64,000 nt of DNA from Bacteroidota bacterium (lineage in GTDB: Bacteria > Bacteroidota > Bacteroidia > B-17B0 > Aurantibacillaceae): NCBI GenBank assembly GCA_025362395.1, contig JANYGK010000048.1:42311-106310 (forward strand), given 5' to 3'. A program made the translations under genes and the position numbers. This document shows, in pieces, positions 16,566 to 24,702 of the stretch (within the stretch, counting starts at the first letter, position 1; every line of letters starts with the position of its first letter). The notes beneath the pieces were generated by a model. The model was given only the letters and a program-made list of their open reading frames with translations, searched no databases and had not been told where the DNA came from.

Positions 16566-17591
16566 CTAAATACTGATCTCTCCTCTTAAATTAGTTTTGA
16601 GTAATTGTTTTACTTTTGCAAGAGGTATTTTTTTACCCAGCACATACATTAATTTGGTAACAGCGCTTTCAAACGTAATATCAGAACCGCTCACCACACC
16701 TATCTTTTTAAGCATGCTGCTTGTTTCATACATACCTTGTATGACCTTACCTTCCGAGCATTGCGTGACATTATAAATAAGTATTCCTTTATCAATCGCT
16801 TCTTTTAATGCATCAATAAACCAGTCTTCCGTGCTTGCATTACCGGCACCGAATGTTTCAAGAATCACTGCTTTTATGCCTTCCGTATTTAAAACAGACA
16901 ACGTTATTTTTTTACTTAAGCCCGGAAATAATTTTAAAACTACAATATCATTTTCCAATTCACGGTGAACAACAAATTGTTTTTTTGAAGGCTTTAATAA
17001 AGCGGAGGCATTATACTGTATATCAACGCCCGCTTCCGCTAAAGCAGGGTAATTTGGCGATTTAAACGCGTCGAAATGTGCTGAGTTGTATTTATAAGTT
17101 CGGTTGCCGCGGTATAATTTATATTCAAAATAAATACATACTTCGGTTACAACAGGTTTATTGTTTTTTTGAGCAGACGCTATTTCAATAGCAGTAATTA
17201 AATTTTCTTTACCGTCTGTTCTTATAATTCCTATGGGTAATTGCGAACCCGTTAATATAACAGGCTTTGCTAAATTCTCCAACATAAAGCTTAAGGCACT
17301 TGCAGTGTACGACATGGTATCAGAGCCGTGCAGTATTACAAAACCATCATGCTTATTATAATTTTCTTTTATGATCCCCGCTAATTCTATCCATATCCGA
17401 GGATGCATGTTGGATGAATCAATGGGTTTTGAAAAGGAAATAGATGACAGGTCAATGTCAAATTTTTCAAGTTCAGGAATTTGTTTAGTTAATGCTTTAA
17501 AATTAAAAGGCTTTAATTCGCCGGTACGAACATCCTGCATCATGCCAATGGTACCGCCTGTATAGATAAGAAGAACTGAAGGTTTTTTCAT
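16566..17591 (-). CDS. ansA: Type I L-asparaginase
   Basis: A 341-residue asparaginase hydrolysing asparagine to aspartate and ammonia. Both active-site threonine motifs are present: YTGGTIGMM (Thr14) and LHGSDTMSYTASALSF (Asp91-Thr92). LTGSQLPIGIIRTDGKENL contains the catalytic Lys region and VILETFGAGNAS lies in the C-terminal domain. There is no signal peptide, so it is cytosolic and of the type I (AnsA) kind. Confidence 0.94.
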   Translation of the reverse strand: MKKPSVLLIYTGGTIGMMQDVRTGELKPFNFKALTKQIPELEKFDIDLSSISFSKPIDSSNMHPRIWIELAGIIKENYNKHDGFVILHGSDTMSYTASALSFMLENLAKPVILTGSQLPIGIIRTDGKENLITAIEIASAQKNNKPVVTEVCIYFEYKLYRGNRTYKYNSAHFDAFKSPNYPALAEAGVDIQYNASALLKPSKKQFVVHRELENDIVVLKLFPGLSKKITLSVLNTEGIKAVILETFGAGNASTEDWFIDALKEAIDKGILIYNVTQCSEGKVIQGMYETSSMLKKIGVVSGSDITFESAVTKLMYVLGKKIPLAKVKQLLKTNLRGEISI

Positions 17592-17619
17592 ACAAACAGG
17601 ATATGAGAGGTTAGACTAT

Positions 17620-17647
17620 GAGATATGAGATAGAATTCTCATATCTC
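17620..17647. repeat. Palindromic intergenic repeat
   Basis: GAGATATGAG (17620-17629) and CTCATATCTC (17638-17647) form a perfect inverted repeat with an 8-nt loop, between DUF3127 and ansA. It sits among related runs (ATATGAGAGG, GACTATGAG), resembling the other low-complexity dyads of this window. Confidence 0.6.
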
Positions 17648-17669
17648 AAGTCTTTTTTCTCAAATCGTA

Positions 17670-18056
17670 TTAAAATGGTAAATCGTCGTTATCAGATACA
17701 CTGCTATTAAATACCGGTGCCTTGGTGCTTTCGTTCATTCCTAAATTTGTGTTTTGTGCGGGTGCACTTGTTTGGCCTCCTACAGCTTTTTCTAAACGCC
17801 ATGCTTCTAATGTATTAAAATATTTAATGCCTTGCGGCCCGTTCCATTCACGGCCTCTTAAATTAAATTGCACTTTAATTTCTTCTCCTTCGTTGAACTG
17901 ATCCAACATAGAGCATTTATCCTGTGTTACTTGAAAACTCACGTATTGAGGATATGGGGTGCTTAGGTCGGTTGCTAATACAAAATCTCTTTTCTGAAAT
18001 TTATCGCTTACTTTTTGTGTATCGAATTTTACTTTTAATTGTCCGGTTACTTCCAT
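17670..18056 (-). CDS. DUF3127 protein with SSB-like acidic tail
   Basis: A 128-residue protein of the DUF3127 family, with a predicted OB-like beta fold: MEVTGQLKVKFDTQKVSDKFQKRDFVL, YPQYVSFQVTQDKCSMLDQF and VQFNLRGREWNGPQGIKYFNTLEAWRLEK. A flexible Ser/Asn/Pro-rich linker leads to a C-terminus ending DNDDLPF. That tail is the same kind as the conserved acidic tip of single-stranded-DNA-binding protein (D-D-x-P-F), which recruits repair and replication enzymes. The family function is unknown; a nucleic-acid role is inferred from fold and tail. Confidence 0.82.
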   Translation of the reverse strand: MEVTGQLKVKFDTQKVSDKFQKRDFVLATDLSTPYPQYVSFQVTQDKCSMLDQFNEGEEIKVQFNLRGREWNGPQGIKYFNTLEAWRLEKAVGGQTSAPAQNTNLGMNESTKAPVFNSSVSDNDDLPF

Positions 18057-18089
18057 GATATATATTTGTTTTTAATTTCTCGCTTCCCC

Positions 18090-18122
18090 CAAATTTACAA
18101 CAATAACAAACCTCTTCTTCAA
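18090..18122 (-). promoter_or_regulatory. Promoter of the DUF3127 gene
   Basis: Minus-strand -7 box TAAATTTG (18090-18097) with a -33 TTG (18120-18122) 22 nt upstream, inside the 17-23 range of Bacteroidota promoters. The -7 box is 33 nt before the ATG. Confidence 0.5.
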
Positions 18123-18198
18123 AACTTAATTCACAAAACAGACAATGTTTTAACAATGCAAATGACCGTAATAAATACCACTAAAATAATTCCACAAA

Positions 18199-18228
18199 AA
18201 AAACCTCCCGGCTAATTGAGAGGTTTTT
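18199..18228 (-). terminator. Intrinsic terminator of the M23 peptidase gene
   Basis: AAAAACCTC (18199-18207) pairs with GAGGTTTTT (18220-18228); on the minus strand the stem is followed by a long U-run. It lies ~25 nt after the M23 peptidase stop. Confidence 0.8.
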
Positions 18229-18252
18229 GTTTTAAAACTTTCATTAAAAGGA

Positions 18253-19287
18253 TTATACTTTTATTTTTTGTCCTAAACGCAACATTTTTGTTTGTTTTAT
18301 CCTGTTTTTCTTACAAATAGAAGAAATAGTTGTATGATTTTTTTGAGCTATTCTGCCTAACGTATCGCCTTTTTTAACTGTATAAAGTCTGCCTTTTCCG
18401 GTTGCTTTACCCGTACTTACATGTGCATGAGAATAATTAAGGTCTCTTCTTTGACGGGTATGTAAAGCTCTGAGGTCGTATTTAGTTTCTACGTCCGCTT
18501 TTGTGATCATGCATTCATTCTTTTTAAGAGTGCCTGTTGCGTAATCAATAAAGTCTTCAGTATCCATTGCCTGACCTAAATAACGTATTTCAAAATGCAA
18601 ATGTGAACCAAATGAATGCCCTGTATTACCGCCTAACCCAATATTTTGGCCTGCTTCCACCATCTGACCGGCTTCTACATTTATTTTTGATAAGTGCGCA
18701 TAAACCGTTTCCAATCCGTTTGCATGTCTTATAATAACCACATTCCCATAGCTCCTGTTAAGTTTAGCAATACGTACCATCCCGTCAAAAGCAGCTACTA
18801 CATTGTCTCCTGTTTCTAAATTAATATCGGTGCCATAATGCGGGCGTCTTTTTCTCCAACCGAAAACAGAGGTAAGCCCTCCTTTAAACGGTAAAACAAA
18901 TCCACAATCTGTAGGCTCCGTTAAACGGATCATTGCAGAATCCTGTTTAAATTTTTCTACAAAAGAATAAGGATGTATGGTTGTAGTATCCCAGGAGGCG
19001 TATAAGTCATTTGAAGGAAAAGCCAATAATGAGTCCACTTCCTCTTCTTCATGTTCTTCATTAAGGGCCAGTATTGAAGGATTAATGCTTACTTTAGTTG
19101 TGTCGTCTCTTTTTACCGCCTTCTTTTTACCGTCATCTTTCACCGGTTTTTCATCCAGGTTAACTGCTACAGAAAACTTTGGCTTAATAATTGAATTAAT
19201 TGTATTAGAATTAGCGGAAGTAAAAGCACTTAGGATTAGTGATGTATTCACTAAAACTGAAGTTAATATTACTTTTGCTTTTTTCAT
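18253..19287 (-). CDS. M23 peptidase with C-terminal LysM domain
   Basis: A ~344-residue exported cell-wall enzyme. It has a signal region (MKKAKVILTSVLVNTSLILSAF) and a low-complexity acidic/basic linker. The LytM-type M23 metallopeptidase domain has zinc ligands in RRPHYGTDINLETGDNVVAAFDG and HLHFEIRYLG. A C-terminal LysM follows (LYTVKKGDTLGRIAQKNHTTISSICKKN). It probably cuts or binds peptidoglycan cross-links in the periplasm. The ATG at 19287 is preferred to a TTG at 19335 because the signal peptide starts there. Confidence 0.9.
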   Translation of the reverse strand: MKKAKVILTSVLVNTSLILSAFTSANSNTINSIIKPKFSVAVNLDEKPVKDDGKKKAVKRDDTTKVSINPSILALNEEHEEEEVDSLLAFPSNDLYASWDTTTIHPYSFVEKFKQDSAMIRLTEPTDCGFVLPFKGGLTSVFGWRKRRPHYGTDINLETGDNVVAAFDGMVRIAKLNRSYGNVVIIRHANGLETVYAHLSKINVEAGQMVEAGQNIGLGGNTGHSFGSHLHFEIRYLGQAMDTEDFIDYATGTLKKNECMITKADVETKYDLRALHTRQRRDLNYSHAHVSTGKATGKGRLYTVKKGDTLGRIAQKNHTTISSICKKNRIKQTKMLRLGQKIKV

Positions 19288-19432
19288 TGTTAATCTTAAG
19301 TTTTGCAAATTTGTTCTTTTTTTTGAATAAAGCAAGTGTTAATAGCTGTTAACACCTTTAAAGTTATTAACAATTCTTTTAATCGAATTTATAAAACAAT
19401 ATAATTAATTGTTTATCAAACACTTAAAGTAT

Positions 19433-19888
19433 TTACAGAAGTTTACTATATTCCGGAAATTCATTTAAGATGTGGGGAATTTGATCCGTTATTTTAATGC
19501 AGATGTGTTTATTACCGTTACTTATAAATATGTAAGGAACGTTTAATGTTAAATTGTAGCGCAAACTTTGGTTAATTACTTTTTGATCCAATACCACTTC
19601 AGGTGCTTTGCATTCAATAATTACCCGAGGCTTTAAAGCACTGTTGTAAATAACCGCATCCGTCCTTTTTTTAGTTCCGTTCAACAGCATCTGTTTTTCT
19701 ACGGCTACCATCGATAAAGGTACGTCTTTATAGTTTACAAGGTAATGCAGAATGTGCTGCCGTACCCATTCTTCGGGTGTTAATACCACAAATTTTTTTC
19801 GTACCATATCAAAGATTTGCAAAACGCCTCCTTCATTTTTTTGAAAGCGGGCGTCTATCACCGGTAAATTTAAATTGGGTAAAGGCAC
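19433..19888 (-). CDS. Stand-alone HSDR_N-type nuclease-domain protein
   Basis: A 151-residue protein matching the N-terminal domain of type I restriction R subunits (HSDR_N_2). It has the PD-(D/E)xK nuclease pattern: Asp77 in KKRTDAVIYN, and Glu92-x-Lys94 in RVIIECKAPEVVL. PEEWVRQHILHYLVNYKDVPLSMVAVEKQ is the usual helical start. The helicase part of HsdR is missing and no hsdM or hsdS is nearby, so it is not a restriction system here. Such short proteins are common in Bacteroidota and uncharacterised. The start codon is GTG. Confidence 0.82.
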   Translation of the reverse strand: MPLPNLNLPVIDARFQKNEGGVLQIFDMVRKKFVVLTPEEWVRQHILHYLVNYKDVPLSMVAVEKQMLLNGTKKRTDAVIYNSALKPRVIIECKAPEVVLDQKVINQSLRYNLTLNVPYIFISNGNKHICIKITDQIPHILNEFPEYSKLL

Positions 19889-20011
19889 AGAATAATAATT
19901 AAATGATAAAGATAAAGTAAAATAATTATGTTATACCAATCATAAATACTTGTTACCTTTATTCTTTAATTAGCCGGGAGTACATAGCTAAATTACAAAA
20001 AACACATTTAT

Positions 20012-20782
20012 ATGAAAACAAAAGAAGAGATCGTAAACAATTGGTTACCGAGGTATACAGGCAAAAAAATAGAAGACTTTGGTAAATATATTTTATTGAC
20101 CAATTTTAGCGGTTACGTTAAAACATTTGCAGAATGGAATAACGTGGAAATAGAAGGATTGGACAGGCCAATGCAAACCGCTACTTACGAAGGCATTACC
20201 ATTATTAACTTCAGCATGGGAAGCGCCATGGCAGCTACCATCATGGATTTGCTGACTGCTGTAGCGCCCAAGGCTGTTTTATTTTTAGGAAAATGCGGGG
20301 GTTTAAAAAAGAAAAATCAAATAGGTGATCTGATCTTACCCATTGCCGCTATAAGAGGAGAAGGCACATCAAACGATTACTTACCGAGCGAAGTACCAGC
20401 GTTGCCGTCGTTTAATTTACAAAAAGCTATTTCCTACACAATCCGTTTAAGCGGACGAGATTATTGGACGGGTACGGTATATACAACCAACCGAAGGGTA
20501 TGGGAACACGATGATAAGTTTAAAGAATATTTAAGAACCATTCGCACCATGGCTATTGATATGGAAACCGCTACTATTTTCAGTGTAGGTTTTCATAACG
20601 AAATCCCGGTTGGCGCTTTATTATTGGTAAGCGATCAGCCGATGATACCCGAAGGTGTAAAAACAGAAGAGAGCGATAAAAAAGTAACCGGCGATTTTGC
20701 AGGTGATCATTTACGGATCGGGATCGACTCTTTGAAAGAGCTTCAGAAAGCAGGGATCTCTGTAAAACATTTAAAGTTTTAA
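20012..20782 (+). CDS. amn: AMP nucleosidase
   Basis: A 256-residue enzyme of the purine-nucleoside-phosphorylase/UDP fold. It splits AMP to adenine and ribose 5-phosphate and is the short AMP nucleosidase common in Bacteroidota. Family segments: YEGITIINFSMGSAMAATIMDLL, VLFLGKCGGLKKKNQIGDLILPIAAIRGEGTSNDYLP, and MAIDMETATIFSVG, which contains the base-binding Met-Glu pair. Cytosolic; it could help set the adenylate pool. It stands alone between a divergent HSDR_N gene and a convergent DUF4421 gene. Confidence 0.9.
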   Translation: MKTKEEIVNNWLPRYTGKKIEDFGKYILLTNFSGYVKTFAEWNNVEIEGLDRPMQTATYEGITIINFSMGSAMAATIMDLLTAVAPKAVLFLGKCGGLKKKNQIGDLILPIAAIRGEGTSNDYLPSEVPALPSFNLQKAISYTIRLSGRDYWTGTVYTTNRRVWEHDDKFKEYLRTIRTMAIDMETATIFSVGFHNEIPVGALLLVSDQPMIPEGVKTEESDKKVTGDFAGDHLRIGIDSLKELQKAGISVKHLKF

Positions 20783-20862
20783 CTTCAGTACATTCTACGG
20801 ATACCTTCCAACATCAAATTCAAGACATACTCCTGAAAGAGTAAATTATTTACTATCAAAGC

Positions 20863-20900
20863 GTTTATTGCTTCTCCGCCAAAAGCGGCTCGCAATGACG
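20863..20900. repeat. REP-like palindromic element
   Basis: TTTATTGCTTCTCCGCC followed by AAAAGCGGCTCGCAATGACG. The centre CCGCCAAAAGCGG forms a small hairpin, and the outer ATTGC/GCAAT pair also matches. This resembles the widespread intergenic repeat containing CGTCATTGCGAG. It lies between convergent genes. Confidence 0.5.
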
Positions 20901-20906
20901 TAGCCG

Positions 20907-21953
20907 TCAAATCAGCCTGTAAAGCTTCGTCTTTTGAAATTTTTGATACGCTTTCGTTTCTTTTACATGAAAGCGATAGCCTATAGAAAAGTTGACAGCG
21001 CCGTATTTTGAAAAGTATTCCATTACGTTACTATTATAATAACTAAAATCAGAGCTTGAAGTTACCATGACAAAAAACTTTTTAAAATTTAAGCCGATAG
21101 AGGATCTGAAATCTCCTGACAGGGACGTATAAAATAAGGTGGCAGGAGCTGCATTTAAAGAATGGTACGTTCGCCATTGCTCTTCAGGGCCTATAATGAG
21201 CGTTAAATTTAAAAAGAACGCTTTCCATAAAACCAGGTTAAAACTTCCGCCGCCGTAAATAGAAAAAGCTGCTACGTTTAAGCCATTAATGTTTTGGTGC
21301 GTATCGTAATAACTCCTCACGGGAGCAGGAATAAACGAGCTGTCAGAATTTAAACGGTTATAATAAATATTGGCCGTCAGTATAAAACTAAATGCTGATT
21401 TTAACTGCCGTTGATCACAGGAGTAGCCCGATTTAAAAGAAAATTTATTGGCATTGGTAAAAAACAAAAACTTCGTTTTAAACGCTTGTGATCTCAAACT
21501 CGGTAATTGAGTATAGATCCCATCATGCTTAAATGTAGTATCGTAAAAAGGTGTATTATTATTATAAAACCCTGTATAGTTCCTGTAGCTGTTTTCAAGC
21601 CTCCAACGATCGCCACCAAAATTAAGTGCAAGGTTCGTATACTTTGTATTACCTTTTTGTTTTTGGTTAGCAGGCGGAGTACTTTTAAAACCAAAGGCTA
21701 TGTTTAGTTTATCATAATTTAATTCTATTCCGGTAATATTATTTGCCTCTGCCTTATATGCTATTTTAGATTGTCCTAAACTATCTTTGGTTACTTTTTG
21801 GGTAATATCCATCTCATAGCTTCTTACCGACTGAAAGACAGACACAACCAGTCTGTCTTTATATTTACGGTAATAGGTAGAGTCCCACTTGTTTTGTGAA
21901 AAAAGGCCCTGTAACCCCACAATTGCAAATAGTATAAAATATAAATGTTTCAA
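20907..21953 (-). CDS. DUF4421-like outer-membrane protein
   Basis: A 348-residue protein with a signal peptide (MKHLYFILFAIVGLQGLFSQ). The body is made of alternating strands typical of outer-membrane barrels, with SYEMDITQKVTKDS near the start and a final segment INFSIGYRFHVKE. It resembles the DUF4421 family from Bacteroidota, which has no known function. Other barrel families cannot be ruled out. It is convergent with the AMP nucleosidase gene and divergent from mscS. Confidence 0.65.
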   Translation of the reverse strand: MKHLYFILFAIVGLQGLFSQNKWDSTYYRKYKDRLVVSVFQSVRSYEMDITQKVTKDSLGQSKIAYKAEANNITGIELNYDKLNIAFGFKSTPPANQKQKGNTKYTNLALNFGGDRWRLENSYRNYTGFYNNNTPFYDTTFKHDGIYTQLPSLRSQAFKTKFLFFTNANKFSFKSGYSCDQRQLKSAFSFILTANIYYNRLNSDSSFIPAPVRSYYDTHQNINGLNVAAFSIYGGGSFNLVLWKAFFLNLTLIIGPEEQWRTYHSLNAAPATLFYTSLSGDFRSSIGLNFKKFFVMVTSSSDFSYYNSNVMEYFSKYGAVNFSIGYRFHVKETKAYQKFQKTKLYRLI

Positions 21954-21990
21954 TTAAGGGGAAAGTAAATCGGATACTAAAAATAAATAA

Positions 21991-21998
21991 TAATTTTG
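21991..21998 (+). promoter_or_regulatory. -7 promoter element of the mscS-type gene
   Basis: TAATTTTG matches TAnnTTTG exactly and lies 28 nt before the ATG at 22027. No clear TTG is seen at the -33 distance. Confidence 0.4.
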
Positions 21999-22026
21999 AA
22001 CTTTAAATATAATAGAACATTTCAAT

Positions 22027-22836
22027 ATGAACAACTATTCACTGAATCTTCAAAAGCACTTCGATCTTTTTTTAACTGATGTTACCCAATATGCTCCGCG
22101 GGTGATCGGGGCAATTATATTTTTGATAATCGGGATGTGGCTCATCAATCGCTTTTCTAAAATTGTTTCTAAAGCAATGGAAAAGAGAGACCTTGAAATT
22201 TCGTTGCGTACGTTTTTAAGAAGCTTAATTAATATAGGATTAAAAATAGTATTGATCGTAACGGTTGCGGGAATGATCGGAATTGGCACAACCTCTTTTG
22301 TTACAATACTTGGTGCCGCAGGTTTAGCCGTAGGCTTAGCTTTACAGGGCTCACTCTCTAATTTTGCCGGAGGTGTGTTAATTTTAGTTTTTAAGCCTTA
22401 TAAGGTAGGTGATACAATTGAAGTGTTAGGACAAACAGGTACCGTAAAAGAAATACAAATATTTAATACCATTTTGTTAACAGGCGATCTTAAAACTATT
22501 ATTTTACCGAACGGAGCCGTATCTAACGGTACTATTATTAACCATACTAAATACGGAATTTTAAGAAGTGATGTTCATGTAACCATTGCTATAAGTAATA
22601 ATGTGACCATCGTTAAAAATTTACTGATCGATGAAATGATGAAACACCCGGAGATTCTTAAAAATCCTTTACCTGAAGTCATTGCGATAAGAATGGCGGA
22701 GAACGGTGTTACACTTTCTATTAAGCCTTATGGCCTGGCGGAAAATCAATCGATGATTAACGCGGAAATTATAGAAATAACAAAGCTCGTTTTTGAAAAA
22801 AACAATATTTCTTTAGCACCCGCAAAGGTTGTTTAG
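22027..22836 (+). CDS. mscS: Small-conductance mechanosensitive channel (MscS family)
   Basis: A 269-residue MscS, close to the size of the E. coli channel. Three membrane helices occupy about residues 20-125, with the pore helix in LGAAGLAVGLALQGSLSNFAGGVLIL (Gly/Ala-packed TM3). The conserved beta domain FKPYKVGDTIEVLGQTGTVKEIQIFNT and ILPNGAVSNGTIINH follow, then the cytoplasmic cage domain. It sits in the inner membrane and opens under membrane tension to release solutes during osmotic downshock. Confidence 0.94.
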   Translation: MNNYSLNLQKHFDLFLTDVTQYAPRVIGAIIFLIIGMWLINRFSKIVSKAMEKRDLEISLRTFLRSLINIGLKIVLIVTVAGMIGIGTTSFVTILGAAGLAVGLALQGSLSNFAGGVLILVFKPYKVGDTIEVLGQTGTVKEIQIFNTILLTGDLKTIILPNGAVSNGTIINHTKYGILRSDVHVTIAISNNVTIVKNLLIDEMMKHPEILKNPLPEVIAIRMAENGVTLSIKPYGLAENQSMINAEIIEITKLVFEKNNISLAPAKVV

Positions 22837-22872
22837 ATTGTTATTATTAATCCTTAAGTTAATGGCCAAGAG

Positions 22873-22946
22873 GAATGCTGAACTTGTTTCAGCGTTTCAT
22901 TTTTAAAAGGTATAATTGTGTGCCTATTCATCAAGTTCAGGGTTAC
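22873..22946. repeat. REP-like element, copy 1 (~70 bp)
   Basis: Starts with ATGCTGAACTTGTTTCAGC and ends with CAAGTTCAGGGTTACC, so the ends are inverted relative to each other. A clearly related copy is at 31637-31706 and a short one at 28333-28357. It lies between convergent mscS and ubiX. Confidence 0.7.
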
Positions 22947-22958
22947 CAACCAAAACAC

Positions 22959-23531
22959 TTATCGCTCCTTCCACCTGTAGGAAGTAATTGTCAATCCGGC
23001 TAAATCTAAAACCCTGTCAACCACTGTAGCAGCCAACTCTTCAAAGGTTTTAGGATTACTGTAAAATGAAGGAGAGGCCGGGCAAATAATACCACCCGCT
23101 TGTGTAACCGTTTGCATATTATTAATATGAATTAAGCTGTAAGGTGTATCACGTATTGCTAATATTAATTTGCGCCTTTCTTTTAAAATAACATCCGCGG
23201 CACGTGTTGTTAAATCATTGCTTACCCCCGTTGCTATGCGTGCCATGGTTCCCATGCTGCAAGGGCAAACAATCATCGTATTATATTTTGCCGAGCCTGA
23301 AGCAAAAGGTGCATAAAAATCCATTTTATCATAAAACGTAAATTGATCATAGTTTTTATAATCCTCATTACCTAACTCATGCTTCCATACTTCTTTGGCA
23401 TTGTCACTCATTACCACGCCTACTTTTTCTATTTGCGACGATAAGGCGGTTAATTTATCTAACAGTACTTTAGCGTAGATACTACCGCTGGCACCCGTTA
23501 CAGAAACAATTATTTTATGCTTGGTCTCCAC
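22959..23531 (-). CDS. ubiX: Flavin prenyltransferase UbiX
   Basis: A 190-residue UbiX-type enzyme that attaches a dimethylallyl group to reduced FMN, making the prenylated flavin used by UbiD-type decarboxylases. Signatures: IIVSVTGASGSIYAKVLL (FMN-binding start), MIVCPCSMGTMARIATGVSNDLTTRAADV, and RKLILAIRDTPYSLIHINNM. The start is GTG, directly after the TAA of the upstream barrel gene with no gap, so the two are probably translated together. No ubiD is visible in the window. Confidence 0.93.
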   Translation of the reverse strand: METKHKIIVSVTGASGSIYAKVLLDKLTALSSQIEKVGVVMSDNAKEVWKHELGNEDYKNYDQFTFYDKMDFYAPFASGSAKYNTMIVCPCSMGTMARIATGVSNDLTTRAADVILKERRKLILAIRDTPYSLIHINNMQTVTQAGGIICPASPSFYSNPKTFEELAATVVDRVLDLAGLTITSYRWKER

Positions 23532-24170
23532 TTATTTTTTTGTTCTAAGATGATAGGTTAGTGCGAATTCTAAAATATTATTATAGTATCCTTTATTAAA
23601 CGTTCGGGCAATGATATTGTTGTAATAAACAGTTTGTTTAATATAATTCGGCCTTGTGGTAATAAATGAGTTGCTGCTTCTTACATTAAAAAACCATTTA
23701 GGTGTAATGCAATACCCTAAACCGACTTTTACGGAATATTCAAATTTGTTGAACGGGTGCAAGCCTGTAATATTACCTGCTTCGGAGCCTTCGTAATAAT
23801 TAATTAAGTAACCGGCAGATACGCCCGCATCAAACACAAATTTTTTGTGTTGGTACACTACCAATAAAGGCACCTCTAAATAATTCATATTTAAATAGTA
23901 ATACGTAAAATCATTTTTAGCGGGATTTTGATTTTTACGGGAACCTTTTTGTATAAATAAAAAAGACAGGTTCATACTCGCCTTATCGGAAAACACGGTC
24001 TCCACGCCTACGCCGGCCATAGCACCGATTTTATGAAAACCGCTGTAATTATCGCCATGCACCTGAGCGGGAGTAACCCCTGCGGTAAAAAATAAATTAA
24101 AAGTATTGTGTTTTTCCTGGCAAAATAAAGCGAGAGGCAACAAAACGAATATGACGTAAAAATGTTTCAA
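23532..24170 (-). CDS. PorT-like outer-membrane beta-barrel protein
   Basis: A 212-residue protein with a signal peptide (MKHFYVIFVLLPLALFCQ). It then shows NLFFTAGVTPAQVHGDNYSGFHKIGAMAGVGVE, a pattern of the PorT/OMP_b-brl_2 family, ending in strands such as ILEFALTYHLRTKK. Predicted eight-stranded outer-membrane barrel; function unknown. It is the middle gene of a cluster with the SpoIIAA-like gene upstream (24-nt gap) and ubiX directly downstream (0-nt gap). Confidence 0.75.
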   Translation of the reverse strand: MKHFYVIFVLLPLALFCQEKHNTFNLFFTAGVTPAQVHGDNYSGFHKIGAMAGVGVETVFSDKASMNLSFLFIQKGSRKNQNPAKNDFTYYYLNMNYLEVPLLVVYQHKKFVFDAGVSAGYLINYYEGSEAGNITGLHPFNKFEYSVKVGLGYCITPKWFFNVRSSNSFITTRPNYIKQTVYYNNIIARTFNKGYYNNILEFALTYHLRTKK

Positions 24171-24194
24171 ACCGATTTTAAAGATACTGATTTT

Positions 24195-24578
24195 CTACAT
24201 ATACTGCCCGAGCCACTTTAATGCTTCCTCTTTAGCTGTAAAAAACTTGGTAGGCCTTTCGGGGCTTACCATTTTTATGTAAAAATTAGCTACCAGTTTT
24301 TGAGCGATGGACTGTATCACAAACGCATCCGCTTTAGAATAGGGATCGTTTCCGTTTTTTGAAAGGTGTCTTAAAAAACTGATATCAGACGTGGTGTATT
24401 CACCGCATATTACCAAAACGGGCAGCTTATCGCTGCCCATTTCCTTCTGTACTTCTATTAATTGGCGTAATTCAGTGAAACCGAACTCAGAATTTGCAAA
24501 GACATCAATTTCGTAAAATTGATTTTCGTGCTTTATCAAACTAAAATTTTTAAACGAGGCAGTGTTAGATAAAGACAT
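24195..24578 (-). CDS. SpoIIAA-like (STAS-fold) small protein
   Basis: A 127-residue cytosolic protein without signal or membrane segment. VLVICGEYTTSDISFLRHLSKN, AFVIQSIAQKLVANFYIKMVSPERPTKFFTAKEEALKWL resembles the SpoIIAA-like/STAS-fold proteins of Bacteroidota, where the final EEALKWL helix is typical. A phospho-acceptor serine cannot be assigned. First gene of a likely operon with the barrel gene and ubiX. Confidence 0.6.
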   Translation of the reverse strand: MSLSNTASFKNFSLIKHENQFYEIDVFANSEFGFTELRQLIEVQKEMGSDKLPVLVICGEYTTSDISFLRHLSKNGNDPYSKADAFVIQSIAQKLVANFYIKMVSPERPTKFFTAKEEALKWLGQYM

Positions 24579-24611
24579 GTTTTTATAGGACGTAAGTTAA
24601 ACTTAATGCCA

Positions 24612-24619
24612 CAAATATA
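24612..24619 (-). promoter_or_regulatory. -7 element of the SpoIIAA-like/barrel/ubiX operon
   Basis: TATATTTG on the minus strand matches TAnnTTTG and is 33 nt before the first ATG of the three-gene cluster. No clear -33 box is seen. Confidence 0.4.
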
Positions 24620-24652
24620 CATTTTAACATTTAACATCCTAAAACTAACACT

Positions 24653-24682
24653 AAAAAAATCCCGCTTTTTAGGGCGGGATTT
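24653..24682 (-). terminator. Intrinsic terminator of pruA
   Basis: AAATCCCGC (24657-24665) pairs with GCGGGATTT (24674-24682); on the minus strand a T-run follows. It lies about 20 nt after the pruA stop. Confidence 0.85.
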
Positions 24683-24702
24683 ATATTCACTATCAGATGC
24701 AA

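Noticed and set aside
19433..19888. Type I restriction-modification system
   Set aside because: Only the N-terminal domain of HsdR is present; no helicase, hsdM or hsdS within the window.
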